From positions 1 to 14,347 of the forward strand of contig JALVEV010000057.1 of NCBI GenBank assembly GCA_027030605.1: DNA of 14,347 nucleotides. Reading direction: 5' to 3'. Under the pieces are notes generated by a model. That model saw nothing but the letters and a program-made list of their open reading frames with translations. It did not search any database and had not been told where the DNA came from. The DNA is from Campylobacteraceae bacterium. Its GTDB lineage: Bacteria > Campylobacterota > Campylobacteria > Campylobacterales > Sulfurovaceae. This document shows positions 7,621 to 13,626 of this stretch, piece after piece. Both the position numbers and the translations under genes were made by a program. Within the stretch, counting starts at the first letter, position 1. Each line of letters starts with the position of its first letter.

Positions 7621-8082
7621 TTATTCAAAATCTCTCTTTAGTCGTTGTAGTATCTCAAAAGCTCTGTTGATATCGTCAATATCTATTTTAGATATCTGTT
7701 TGAGTTGCTCTTTAAGTGCTGTGGTTGAGATTCCTTCTGTTCTTGGGAGGTATATCACTTCACAATACTCTTTAAGCTCATCAAATTTTCCTTCCCAATC
7801 ATGACCCATTGCAAAAATATCTACATTATACTTTTTTATATCTGTAACTTTTTGCTCCCAATCATTTTCAGGAATCACCATATCTACATACTTAATGGCT
7901 TCAACAATTTCAGCCCGTTGCTCATAGGGAATAATGGTCTTTTTGCCTTTTATTTCGTTAAACTCATCGGTTGAGACAGCTACAATAAGTCTGTCTCCTA
8001 ATGATTTAAGACGTTTTAAGAGTTTTAAATGACCAATATGAAACATATCAAATGTTCCATAGGTTAGTACTGTTTTAGACAT
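7621..8082 (-). CDS. tagD: Glycerol-3-phosphate cytidylyltransferase (TagD-like)
   Basis: A 153-residue HxGH nucleotidyltransferase. It has the start YGTFDMFHIGH (8-18, HIGH at 15-18), DEFNEIKGKK (39-48), RAEIVEAIKYVD (56-67), MGHDW (92-96) and a complete RTEGISTT (114-121), all typical of glycerol-3-phosphate cytidylyltransferase, which makes CDP-glycerol from CTP. The Bacillus enzyme is about 129 residues; here about 25 helical residues are added at the C-terminus. Close relatives use other small phospho-alcohols, so the glycerol specificity is inferred from similarity and from the neighbouring glycerophosphotransferase-like gene. It overlaps lpxL by 8 bp and has an AAGGAG ribosome site. 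Confidence 0.85.
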   Translation of the reverse strand: MSKTVLTYGTFDMFHIGHLKLLKRLKSLGDRLIVAVSTDEFNEIKGKKTIIPYEQRAEIVEAIKYVDMVIPENDWEQKVTDIKKYNVDIFAMGHDWEGKFDELKEYCEVIYLPRTEGISTTALKEQLKQISKIDIDDINRAFEILQRLKRDFE

Positions 8083-8971
8083 AGATATTCTCCTTGGTAT
8101 TCTTCCAACGCTTATGCATCCAAAACCACTCTTTGGGGTGGGCCTCTATGGCTCTTTGCATGGCATTAGCTTGTGCTTGGGTTAGTTGTTTTAAATCTTC
8201 TTCTTGATTATCTGTTTTTATGGTCTTAATAGGCTCATAAATTTTTACATGATAGTTCTTGTAGTCATCTGTAGAGATAAAAGCAGGAATCAAATCTATC
8301 TCAAATTTTCGTGAAAGTATAGAGGCTAAAGGGGTATGGGTTGCAGGGTGATTAAAAAACTCTACCTCTATAGATTGGTTCTTGCGAATACTTTGGTCAA
8401 CTAATATACCTACAGCTTTTTTTTGCCCTAATGCTTTTATGCACCCTTTCATTGCCCCTTTTTTATAAACCATCTCTACATTAAAACGTTCACGATTCTC
8501 TTTTAAGATTTTATCCATTAAATCAGAGTCTAGTTTTCGCCCTACACCTACAAGTGTAAGGTCAAATTTAATAGCAATAGATTGAGAGAGAAGTTCCCAA
8601 TTTCCTTGATGCCCTGTAATAAAAATAATCTTTTTACCTGCATCTTGGTATTTTTTGACAATCTCTTCACCTTCAAAAGTTACATTTTTAATCACCTCTT
8701 CTTTGCTCATTCCATCACGCTCTATAATGCCTAAAGTAGTGTCAAGTAGATTCATAAAAGCAGAGATGCCATAAGCTTTTTTCTCTTCTTTATTAAGGGT
8801 GTTATTGAAGGCTATATCTAAATTGGTATTAATGATTTTTTGATGTTTTTTACTAATGGTATAGGCAAACCAAGAGATGCCTCTCATTAGTTTTATCATT
8901 ATATCTCTAGGTAGTATTTTTAAAATAAAAGCAAAAAACTTATAGAGTCCAAAGTAGAGATAATCAACCAT
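8075..8971 (-). CDS. lpxL: Lipid A biosynthesis late acyltransferase (LpxL/HtrB family)
   Basis: A 298-residue enzyme that adds a secondary acyl chain to Kdo-lipid A at the inner membrane. A hydrophobic segment near residues 5-20 (YLYFGLYKFFAFILKI) fits the single N-terminal membrane anchor of the family. The HX4E catalytic motif is HQGNWE (121-126), followed by further conserved blocks such as VGVGRKLDSDLMD and the later ILVDQSI. Length is usual. It overlaps waaC by 8 bp, and the same waaC-htrB order opens the lipooligosaccharide locus of Campylobacter jejuni. Whether it acts as LpxL or LpxM cannot be told from the sequence. Confidence 0.9.
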   Translation of the reverse strand: MVDYLYFGLYKFFAFILKILPRDIMIKLMRGISWFAYTISKKHQKIINTNLDIAFNNTLNKEEKKAYGISAFMNLLDTTLGIIERDGMSKEEVIKNVTFEGEEIVKKYQDAGKKIIFITGHQGNWELLSQSIAIKFDLTLVGVGRKLDSDLMDKILKENRERFNVEMVYKKGAMKGCIKALGQKKAVGILVDQSIRKNQSIEVEFFNHPATHTPLASILSRKFEIDLIPAFISTDDYKNYHVKIYEPIKTIKTDNQEEDLKQLTQAQANAMQRAIEAHPKEWFWMHKRWKNTKENIYV

Positions 8972-9962
8972 TTAGCAACTCTTTAGCCATAAGAATAATT
9001 TTATGAGAAGGAATTTTTTGAATAGAAAAATCATTTTTATCAAGCTTATAGTGGTTAACTTTGCTTTTTGATTTAATAGTTTTATTGATAGGCGTTTGAT
9101 AGACACGATTTACAGGAGTAGGTCCAAAAATGGTAATAGATGGTATATTTAAGCCCCATGCCATGTGGGTAGGACCTGTATCGTTTCCTATAAGCAAATC
9201 AGATTTTGCTATTACCTCTTTTAGAGTATTTAAATCTATTTTTGGAAGAGCTTTTGCATAGTTAGAATTTTTTTCTATCCACTCTGCTTTTATTCTCTCT
9301 TCCTCTCCTCCCCATGCTATAAGTACATTCTCTTTTAAATGGTTGGCTACCTCTACAAACTTCTCTTTTGGATAGTTTCGGCTCTCCCAAGTAGAACCAA
9401 TAATAAATATAATATTTTTTTTCTCTTTTGAAAAATACTCCTCTACTACTCTGTTCTCATTTGTATAAAATAGAAATGGCTCTTTATTCACAATCATTTG
9501 ATGAGTAATTTCAATATCTAAAGGCTCACTCATTACTTTAGCATTTCGGTCAATGGTATTTTCATCGTAGGCTATTTCTATTTTACGATTATAGAAGTAT
9601 GAAGCAACCCCCTCACGAATAGATTTTTTTGAAAACCCTGCAATCTTTTTGCCCAAAAGCTTAGAGGTAATTGCAGATTTTATGAGTCCTTGTGCATCAA
9701 TAACTAAATCATAGTTATTTTTACTATAAGTTCTAACTTTTTTTAGTTCAGAAAAGAGAGCTATTTTATCTTTTTTGATACTTTTTAGATTAACAGTTAA
9801 AATATTGTCAATATGGGGGTTATTTTCTAAAACTTGTTTAAAGCCTTCTTCAACTATCCAATCTATTTGAATATCTGGTCTGGCTCTTTTTATAAACTGT
9901 AGGGCAACCATAGCATGGATAATATCTCCCATAGCAGAGAGTTTTACAATGGCAATTTTCAT
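8964..9962 (-). CDS. waaC: LPS heptosyltransferase I
   Basis: A 332-residue GT-B glycosyltransferase of family GT9 that adds the first heptose to Kdo of the LPS inner core. The N-terminal domain starts MKIAIVKLSAMGDIIHA (the typical start with the acceptor-side Asp13), with VIDAQGLIKSA (87-97). The C-terminal donor domain carries GSTWESRNYP (189-198) and GNDTGPTHMAWG (259-270), then TIFGPT (277-282). The first motif and the adjacent lpxL favour heptosyltransferase I over II. It overlaps mqnA by 4 bp (ATGA), so the two are likely cotranscribed and coupled. Confidence 0.9.
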   Translation of the reverse strand: MKIAIVKLSAMGDIIHAMVALQFIKRARPDIQIDWIVEEGFKQVLENNPHIDNILTVNLKSIKKDKIALFSELKKVRTYSKNNYDLVIDAQGLIKSAITSKLLGKKIAGFSKKSIREGVASYFYNRKIEIAYDENTIDRNAKVMSEPLDIEITHQMIVNKEPFLFYTNENRVVEEYFSKEKKNIIFIIGSTWESRNYPKEKFVEVANHLKENVLIAWGGEEERIKAEWIEKNSNYAKALPKIDLNTLKEVIAKSDLLIGNDTGPTHMAWGLNIPSITIFGPTPVNRVYQTPINKTIKSKSKVNHYKLDKNDFSIQKIPSHKIILMAKELLNG

Positions 9963-10606
9963 AATTTATTACTCTTTTTTAAAAATAGTCTTAAAGATTT
10001 TTTAGCTTTATGGCACATATTATACTCAATATGTTTTAAATACCATTGTAGTTGTTGTGAAGTTATGCCTCTTTTTTTTGCTTCACGTTTTAAAATGTAT
10101 TGAGGTATTTTTATTGGTTGTTTACTGAACTTTTTTGCGATTTTTTCTACAGTTTTACCGTGACAGGTGTAGCATAGACGTGCAAAGGCAAAGGGTAGGT
10201 TGGTCTCTTTGTGCCATTGGGTGGCTAGGTCTATACCTTTCCCACCATTGAGATAGTAGATAAGGGCTTTATCTCCAATGAGAACTTCTCCTTGTAGGTT
10301 TAATACTTTAGCTAAACGGTTGGAGGAGGCAGATTCGTGGTCGTTTCTGTTCTCACCCTCTAAGACAAATACAGAGTAGACAGCTCTATTGGCAATAATT
10401 CCTAAGTCGGTACAGTTGTATTTTGGAGACTCTATACTAGAGATAAATCCTGCGTCAATTTGTCGTTTGTGTAGGGCTTTGTTGATTTGGCTTGGGACAT
10501 CTCTTCTGTATGCTAACCCTTTTTTTAAACCAGAGTCAGGGAGATAGCGTTTCAAAAAAACTTGAAAGGGTAGGAGGTTAAGGTAGCTAATAGAGCCAAA
10601 TTTCAC
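9959..10606 (-). CDS. mqnA: Chorismate dehydratase, futalosine menaquinone pathway
   Basis: A 215-residue MqnA. It dehydrates chorismate to 3-enolpyruvylbenzoate in the first committed step of the futalosine route to menaquinone, the route used by Campylobacterota. Supporting sequence: SISYLNLLPF (5-14), DAGFISSIES (51-60), LIGDKAL (109-115) and DLATQWHKETNLPFAFAR (126-143), with the periplasmic-binding-protein-like fold of the family. The start is GTG at 10606, weakly supported by an AGAGA about eight bases upstream; no in-frame ATG is close. It is the first gene of the operon, so menaquinone synthesis and LPS-core synthesis appear to share a promoter. The C-terminus is lysine-rich. Confidence 0.88.
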   Translation of the reverse strand: MKFGSISYLNLLPFQVFLKRYLPDSGLKKGLAYRRDVPSQINKALHKRQIDAGFISSIESPKYNCTDLGIIANRAVYSVFVLEGENRNDHESASSNRLAKVLNLQGEVLIGDKALIYYLNGGKGIDLATQWHKETNLPFAFARLCYTCHGKTVEKIAKKFSKQPIKIPQYILKREAKKRGITSQQLQWYLKHIEYNMCHKAKKSLRLFLKKSNKL

Positions 10607-10638
10607 AGTTCATCTCTTTCATAAAAAAATTAAGCATG

Positions 10639-10644
10639 ATTATA
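10639..10644 (-). promoter_or_regulatory. Extended -10 promoter for mqnA and the LPS/phosphonate operon
   Basis: On the minus strand the sequence reads TGATATAATC: a perfect TATAAT preceded by the TGn of an extended -10 element. Transcription would start near 10632, giving a leader of about 26 nt before the GTG start. No clear -35 is visible. As no gap of more than a few bases occurs within the following ten genes, this may be the main promoter for the whole 9.2-kb operon. Confidence 0.6.
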
Positions 10645-10673
10645 TCAAACAACTTTTATAATCACCTAACAGT

Positions 10674-10766
10674 GGCTTAATGTTACGAGTTTTAGACAAA
10701 GTGTAAACGCTGAGCGTCGACTAGCGTCGATGGATACACTTTGTCTAAAACTCGTAATATCAAGCC
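10674..10766. repeat. Long inverted repeat (32-nt arms, 29-nt GC-rich loop)
   Basis: Arms at 10674-10705 and 10735-10766 pair over 32 positions. The inner 23 bp (10683-10705 with 10735-10757) are perfect and only two mismatches occur outside them. The 29-nt centre (10706-10734) is about 59% GC, far above its surroundings. It holds a tandem pair of AGCGTCGA (10713-10720 and 10723-10730) and ACGCT/AGCGT complementarity. The element lies between the divergent mqnA and moaD genes. It is too long and too regular for a normal operator and has no U-tract for a terminator, so a small mobile-element relic or a cruciform is possible. No certain target duplication is seen at its edges. Confidence 0.85.
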
Positions 10767-10772
10767 TATTAA
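10767..10772 (+). promoter_or_regulatory. Possible -10 box for moaD-moaE-moeA
   Basis: TATTAA directly after the right arm of the inverted repeat would place the start of transcription near 10779, about 20 nt before the moaD start. TTGTCT inside the right arm (10741-10746) is a poor -35 with a long spacer. This is the best candidate in the region but is weak. Confidence 0.3.
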
Positions 10773-10799
10773 TGAACTTATTTACAAAAGGGAGAGTGT

Positions 10800-11021
10800 G
10801 TGGTAAAAGTAGAATTCCTAGGACCAATATCGCAAGAGGTGTTAGAGTTAGAGGCAAAAACATTGGCAGATGTAGCAACACAGCTACAAAATATTGAGAC
10901 AATTGCTCCATGGTTAGCCAAGTGTGCTGTAGCTGTTAATGACCAGATGACAGCAGATTTAAGCATGGTATTAAAATCAGGAGATAAAATTTCAATACTA
11001 CCTCCTGTCTGTGGAGGTTAA
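10800..11021 (+). CDS. moaD: Molybdopterin synthase small subunit
   Basis: A 73-residue ubiquitin-like sulfur carrier. The C-terminal Gly72-Gly73 (CPPVCGG-like end, PPVCGG) is thiocarboxylated and donates sulfur to cyclic pyranopterin monophosphate inside the MoaD-MoaE complex. The beta-grasp pattern starts VKVEFLGPISQEVLEL and ends MVLKSGDKISILPPVCGG, as in the family; the length is slightly shorter than the E. coli protein. The start is GTG at 10800 with GGGAG five bases before it. The gene is followed after 1 bp by moaE. Confidence 0.9.
   Translation: MVKVEFLGPISQEVLELEAKTLADVATQLQNIETIAPWLAKCAVAVNDQMTADLSMVLKSGDKISILPPVCGG
11013..11018 (+). promoter_or_regulatory. moaE ribosome binding site within the moaD Gly-Gly codons
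   Basis: GGAGGT, the two codons for the catalytic C-terminal glycines of MoaD, is also a near-perfect Shine-Dalgarno sequence five bases before the moaE ATG at 11023. This decides the moaE start in favour of the ATG over the GTG at 11011, and implies coupled translation of the two subunits. Confidence 0.75.
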
Positions 11022-11022
11022 G

Positions 11023-11457
11023 ATGGAGTTGTATAATGGTCCTCTTGATGTTGAATCTATCTTTTCAAAATGGTTACATGAAGAGGAGAACTCTAACTAT
11101 GGGGCTTATATTCCTTTTGTAGGAACGATTCGTGCTGAAGATGGGATTGAGGCGTTGAGTTTTGACATCTACGAACCTGTTTTAGAGCAGTGGTTTCAGA
11201 GTTGGGTTAAAAGAGCTGAAGAGTTAGGAGCAAAAGTTAAGATGGCTCATGCCATTGGTGATGTGCCTGTTCATACCTCTTCATACATCTCAGCTGTCTT
11301 TTCGCCAAAACGGCGAGTAGCTTTAGAGCTGATAGATGAGTTTGTAGAGGACTTTAAAGCTAATGCTCCAATTTGGAAGTACGATGTTAAAGATGGAAAA
11401 CGAATCTATGCAGAAGATAGAAGTACCCCTATGGATGGGAGTGGGCTTTTAGCTTAA
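11023..11457 (+). CDS. moaE: Molybdopterin synthase catalytic subunit
   Basis: A 144-residue MoaE, the large subunit that with MoaD converts cyclic pyranopterin monophosphate to molybdopterin in the cytoplasm. Supporting sequence: GAYIPFVGTIR (27-37), LSFDIYEP (45-52), AHAIGDVPV (75-83) and NAPIWKYDVKDGKRIYAE (114-131), with Lys119 and Lys126 in the places of the catalytic lysines. The usual HRIG appears here as HAIG, a difference at a normally conserved arginine. The ATG at 11023 is preferred because it has a strong ribosome site; a GTG at 11011 would add four residues. Confidence 0.9.
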   Translation: MELYNGPLDVESIFSKWLHEEENSNYGAYIPFVGTIRAEDGIEALSFDIYEPVLEQWFQSWVKRAEELGAKVKMAHAIGDVPVHTSSYISAVFSPKRRVALELIDEFVEDFKANAPIWKYDVKDGKRIYAEDRSTPMDGSGLLA

Positions 11458-11485
11458 TAAAATTGATTGAAAAGGGAAAAACGAA

Positions 11486-12691
11486 ATGGCATTTATGCAC
11501 TTCGAAGAGTCACAAGAGATTATTGAAAATATAGAGATAAAAAATTATAAAGTATTGAAAAAGTATTTAACTGATACCTTAGGTTATGTATTGGCTCAAG
11601 ATATAGTTGCTGACCATAACTCTCCAGAGTTTCCAACCTCTGCTATGGATGGGTATGCTATTAAACATGAAGACCAACCTTTAAAACGGTTAAAAATATC
11701 TAGTATTAATCCAGCAGGGGCTGATTTATCTGACGAGGTGATTGGTGGACAGTGTATTAAGACATTTACAGGCTCACTTATGCCAAAAGGGGCAGATACC
11801 CTTATACCTATTGAAAATGTAACGGTTGAGGGTGATGAGATTGTTATTAATGAAGAGGTTCCTTATGGTTTTTCTGTTCGAGCAGTGGGAGAGAATTATG
11901 AAAAAGGGCAAAAGCTAATTTCTGAGGGAACAAAGATAAACTTTGCAGATATTGGGGTGATGGCAAGTCTTAATGTTGTCTCACCTTTAGTATATGAGAA
12001 GCCTAGAGTGGCTATTTTATCTACAGGTTCAGAGCTGTTAGAGTTGGGTGAAGCTCAAACCTCAAATTCACAGATACGCAGTTCAAACAACTATATTTTA
12101 GAAGCATTGGTCAAAAAGTATGATGGTGAGCCGATGCAGTTGGGGTGTATTGCTGATGATAAAGAGAATATCTTAAAGCATGTCTCCTCTGCACTAGAGC
12201 AGAGCGATATTGTAGTGACCACAGGTGGAGTGAGTGTTGGAGATTTTGATTTTGTTAAAGATGTGATTGTTGAGCTTGGGTGTGAGGTTCTCTTTCAGGG
12301 AGTTCGTGTAAAACCAGGGCAACACATTATGGTAGCACGAAAAGGTAATAAATTTATTGTAGGACTACCTGGCTTTGCATACTCTTCAACTGTAACAGCA
12401 CTTCTTTATGTTGTTCCTTTGATTGCTAAATTACAAAATGCTCCATCTCCTCTACATGTAGTTGAAGCAACTCTACGTGTACCATTTAATAAGCGTATTA
12501 AAAAAGCAGAGTTTACAGCCTGTCACTATAGTTTAGAGCATGGACAGTATTTTATAGACTTTGAGGGAAAAAAATCAGGAACTTCTGCAATATTAACAAA
12601 TATGTTAGGCTCAACTGCTCTTTTAATGACTTCAGAGGAGGATGAACCTAAAGGTGCAGGAGATAAAGTTAAAATACTACTTATTGATTAA
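11486..12691 (+). CDS. moeA: Molybdopterin molybdenumtransferase
   Basis: A 401-residue MoeA, which inserts molybdate into adenylylated molybdopterin to give the active cofactor. It shows FPTSAMDGYA (49-58), FTGSLMPKGADTLIPIENV, then ILSTGSELLELGE and VTTGGVSVGDFDFVKDVI of the MoaB/Mog-like domain, VKPGQHIMVA, and FIVGLPGFAYSS. Full usual length. It lies 28 bp after moaE with AAGGG upstream, as third gene of a moaD-moaE-moeA operon. In anaerobically respiring Campylobacterota the cofactor serves enzymes such as nitrate reductase and formate dehydrogenase; none of these is in the window. Its stop overlaps the stop of a small convergent ORF. Confidence 0.92.
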   Translation: MAFMHFEESQEIIENIEIKNYKVLKKYLTDTLGYVLAQDIVADHNSPEFPTSAMDGYAIKHEDQPLKRLKISSINPAGADLSDEVIGGQCIKTFTGSLMPKGADTLIPIENVTVEGDEIVINEEVPYGFSVRAVGENYEKGQKLISEGTKINFADIGVMASLNVVSPLVYEKPRVAILSTGSELLELGEAQTSNSQIRSSNNYILEALVKKYDGEPMQLGCIADDKENILKHVSSALEQSDIVVTTGGVSVGDFDFVKDVIVELGCEVLFQGVRVKPGQHIMVARKGNKFIVGLPGFAYSSTVTALLYVVPLIAKLQNAPSPLHVVEATLRVPFNKRIKKAEFTACHYSLEHGQYFIDFEGKKSGTSAILTNMLGSTALLMTSEEDEPKGAGDKVKILLID

Positions 12692-12813
12692 TCTTTTTTA
12701 GATAGGGATTTTATGTTGGTACGTATCTTTAGATAGAGTGCCAACTCTGCTACTGTTTTACATCCATTATTGATTGCTTCATTTAATACTCTCTTGTTTG
12801 TTTTTGCATTCAT
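12688..12813 (-). CDS. Small 41-residue protein, possible helix-turn-helix fragment
   Basis: An ATG at 12813 starts a 41-codon frame (MNAKTNKRVLNEAINNGCKT and on to a KSLSKKD end). A good AAGGA six bases upstream and -10 boxes TATACT (12844-12849) and TATAAT (12873-12878) on the same strand support expression. It is lysine-rich. RVLNEAINNG..TVAELALYLKI has the spacing of a helix-turn-helix, so it could be a small Cro-like partner of the divergent repressor, or the remains of a longer regulator. It ends with a 2-3 base overlap on the moeA stop. I do not recognise a family. Confidence 0.5.
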   Translation of the reverse strand: MNAKTNKRVLNEAINNGCKTVAELALYLKIRTNIKSLSKKD

Positions 12814-12870
12814 TTAAAATCCTTTTTACTATAAATATTCCAAAGTATAATCTTTTTTTCTTAGTTAAGC

Positions 12871-12899
12871 AAATTATATGTCAAATTGTCATATAATTT
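12871..12899. promoter_or_regulatory. 29-bp palindromic operator with two opposed -10 boxes
   Basis: Fourteen-base half sites around 12885 match as an inverted repeat with a single mismatch (AAATTATATGtCAA and TTGtCATATAATTT). The right half contains TATAAT at 12892-12897 facing the repressor gene; the left half contains TATAAT on the minus strand (12873-12878) facing the small ORF. Binding here would block both. TGTCA also occurs twice as a direct repeat inside the site. The repressor transcript would start near 12904 with AAGG at 12916-12919 before its ATG. Confidence 0.65.
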
Positions 12900-12926
12900 A
12901 AAAAACAACAATAAAAAGGTCTAAAA

Positions 12927-13580
12927 ATGTATGATTTAAAAAATGTAATTAAAAAAATAAAAGAGATAATTGCTGTAGAGAAGAAGGGTAAAAAGGTATT
13001 TGATAAAGATGTTGCTGATGCATTGGCAATTCCTCAAACAACATTTGCAACTATGAAAAAGAGAAACTCTATTCCTTTTAAGGAGATACTGGAGTATTGT
13101 GCCAATAAAAAATTGAGTATTAATTGGCTCTTTTTTGACCAAGCCATTGAGATGTTAGCTGAAGAGACAGATAAGTTTTTTCAAGTACATTACTTTGCAG
13201 ATATAAGAGCAAGTGCAGGTGGTGGGGCATTTAACTTTGATGATGATTATGAAGTCTTGTCTATAGATAAAACTATTATGAGTAATATTGCTAGTTCCTC
13301 AAATGAAGTCTTAGATGCGATTAATGTAGATGGTGAGTCAATGGAACCAACTCTTCAAGATGGCTCAATTGTTTTTATTGATAGAAACCAGACAAATATC
13401 AATAAAGATGGAATTTTTGTTGCTTCCACTACAGCAGGACTTTTTATAAAACGTATTCGACAACGTGCTGATGGGATGATTGAGTTGATTTCTGATAATA
13501 AGGCATATAGTCCTGAGATAATCACTCCTGATGAAGTTGAAATTGTTGGAAGAGTTGTTGGAAACATCGAGAGTCTATAG
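12927..13580 (+). CDS. CI-like repressor with S24 self-cleavage domain
   Basis: A 217-residue regulator. Residues about 5-70 are a helix-turn-helix domain of the phage CI type (KDVADALAIPQTTFATMKKRNSIPFKEILEYCA). Residues about 88-217 are the LexA/CI-like S24 peptidase: cleavage site ASAGGG with the Ala97-Gly98 bond, nucleophile Ser138 in VDGESMEP, and general-base Lys175 in GLFIKRI. In this family RecA filaments promote self-cleavage and so derepression after DNA damage. It probably represses its own gene and the divergent 41-codon ORF from the palindrome between them. No integrase or phage structural gene is near, so it is either a domesticated phage repressor or a host stress regulator. 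Confidence 0.88.
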   Translation: MYDLKNVIKKIKEIIAVEKKGKKVFDKDVADALAIPQTTFATMKKRNSIPFKEILEYCANKKLSINWLFFDQAIEMLAEETDKFFQVHYFADIRASAGGGAFNFDDDYEVLSIDKTIMSNIASSSNEVLDAINVDGESMEPTLQDGSIVFIDRNQTNINKDGIFVASTTAGLFIKRIRQRADGMIELISDNKAYSPEIITPDEVEIVGRVVGNIESL

Positions 13581-13584
13581 TAAA

Positions 13585-13607
13585 AATTTAGTATAATTGA
13601 CTAAATT
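13585..13607. promoter_or_regulatory. Promoter of the shikimate kinase-like gene within an inverted repeat
   Basis: AATTTAGT (13585-13592) and ACTAAATT (13600-13607) form an 8-bp inverted repeat around a TATAAT at 13592-13597. Transcription would start near 13604 and leave a 23-nt leader with AAAAAGG before the ATG. The arrangement looks like an operator over a -10 box. A weak AT-rich stem ending the repressor gene is the other reading. Confidence 0.5.
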
Positions 13608-13626
13608 AAGTATAAAAAGGCAGAAG

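Noticed and set aside
10662..10766. Integron attC site
   Set aside because: An RYYYAAC-like ACCTAAC lies before the inverted repeat, but no matching GTTRRRY is found on the other side, and the neighbouring genes are housekeeping genes.
10674..10766. Rho-independent terminator
   Set aside because: The hairpin lies between divergent genes, has no U-tract on either strand, and its arms are far longer than in terminators.
10666..10966. Minus-strand ORFs over the inverted repeat and moaD
   Set aside because: They are shadows of moaD and of the palindrome; the plus-strand MoaD match is clear.
12927..13580. Prophage
   Set aside because: Only the repressor is phage-like; no integrase, structural or lysis gene and no attachment repeat is seen.
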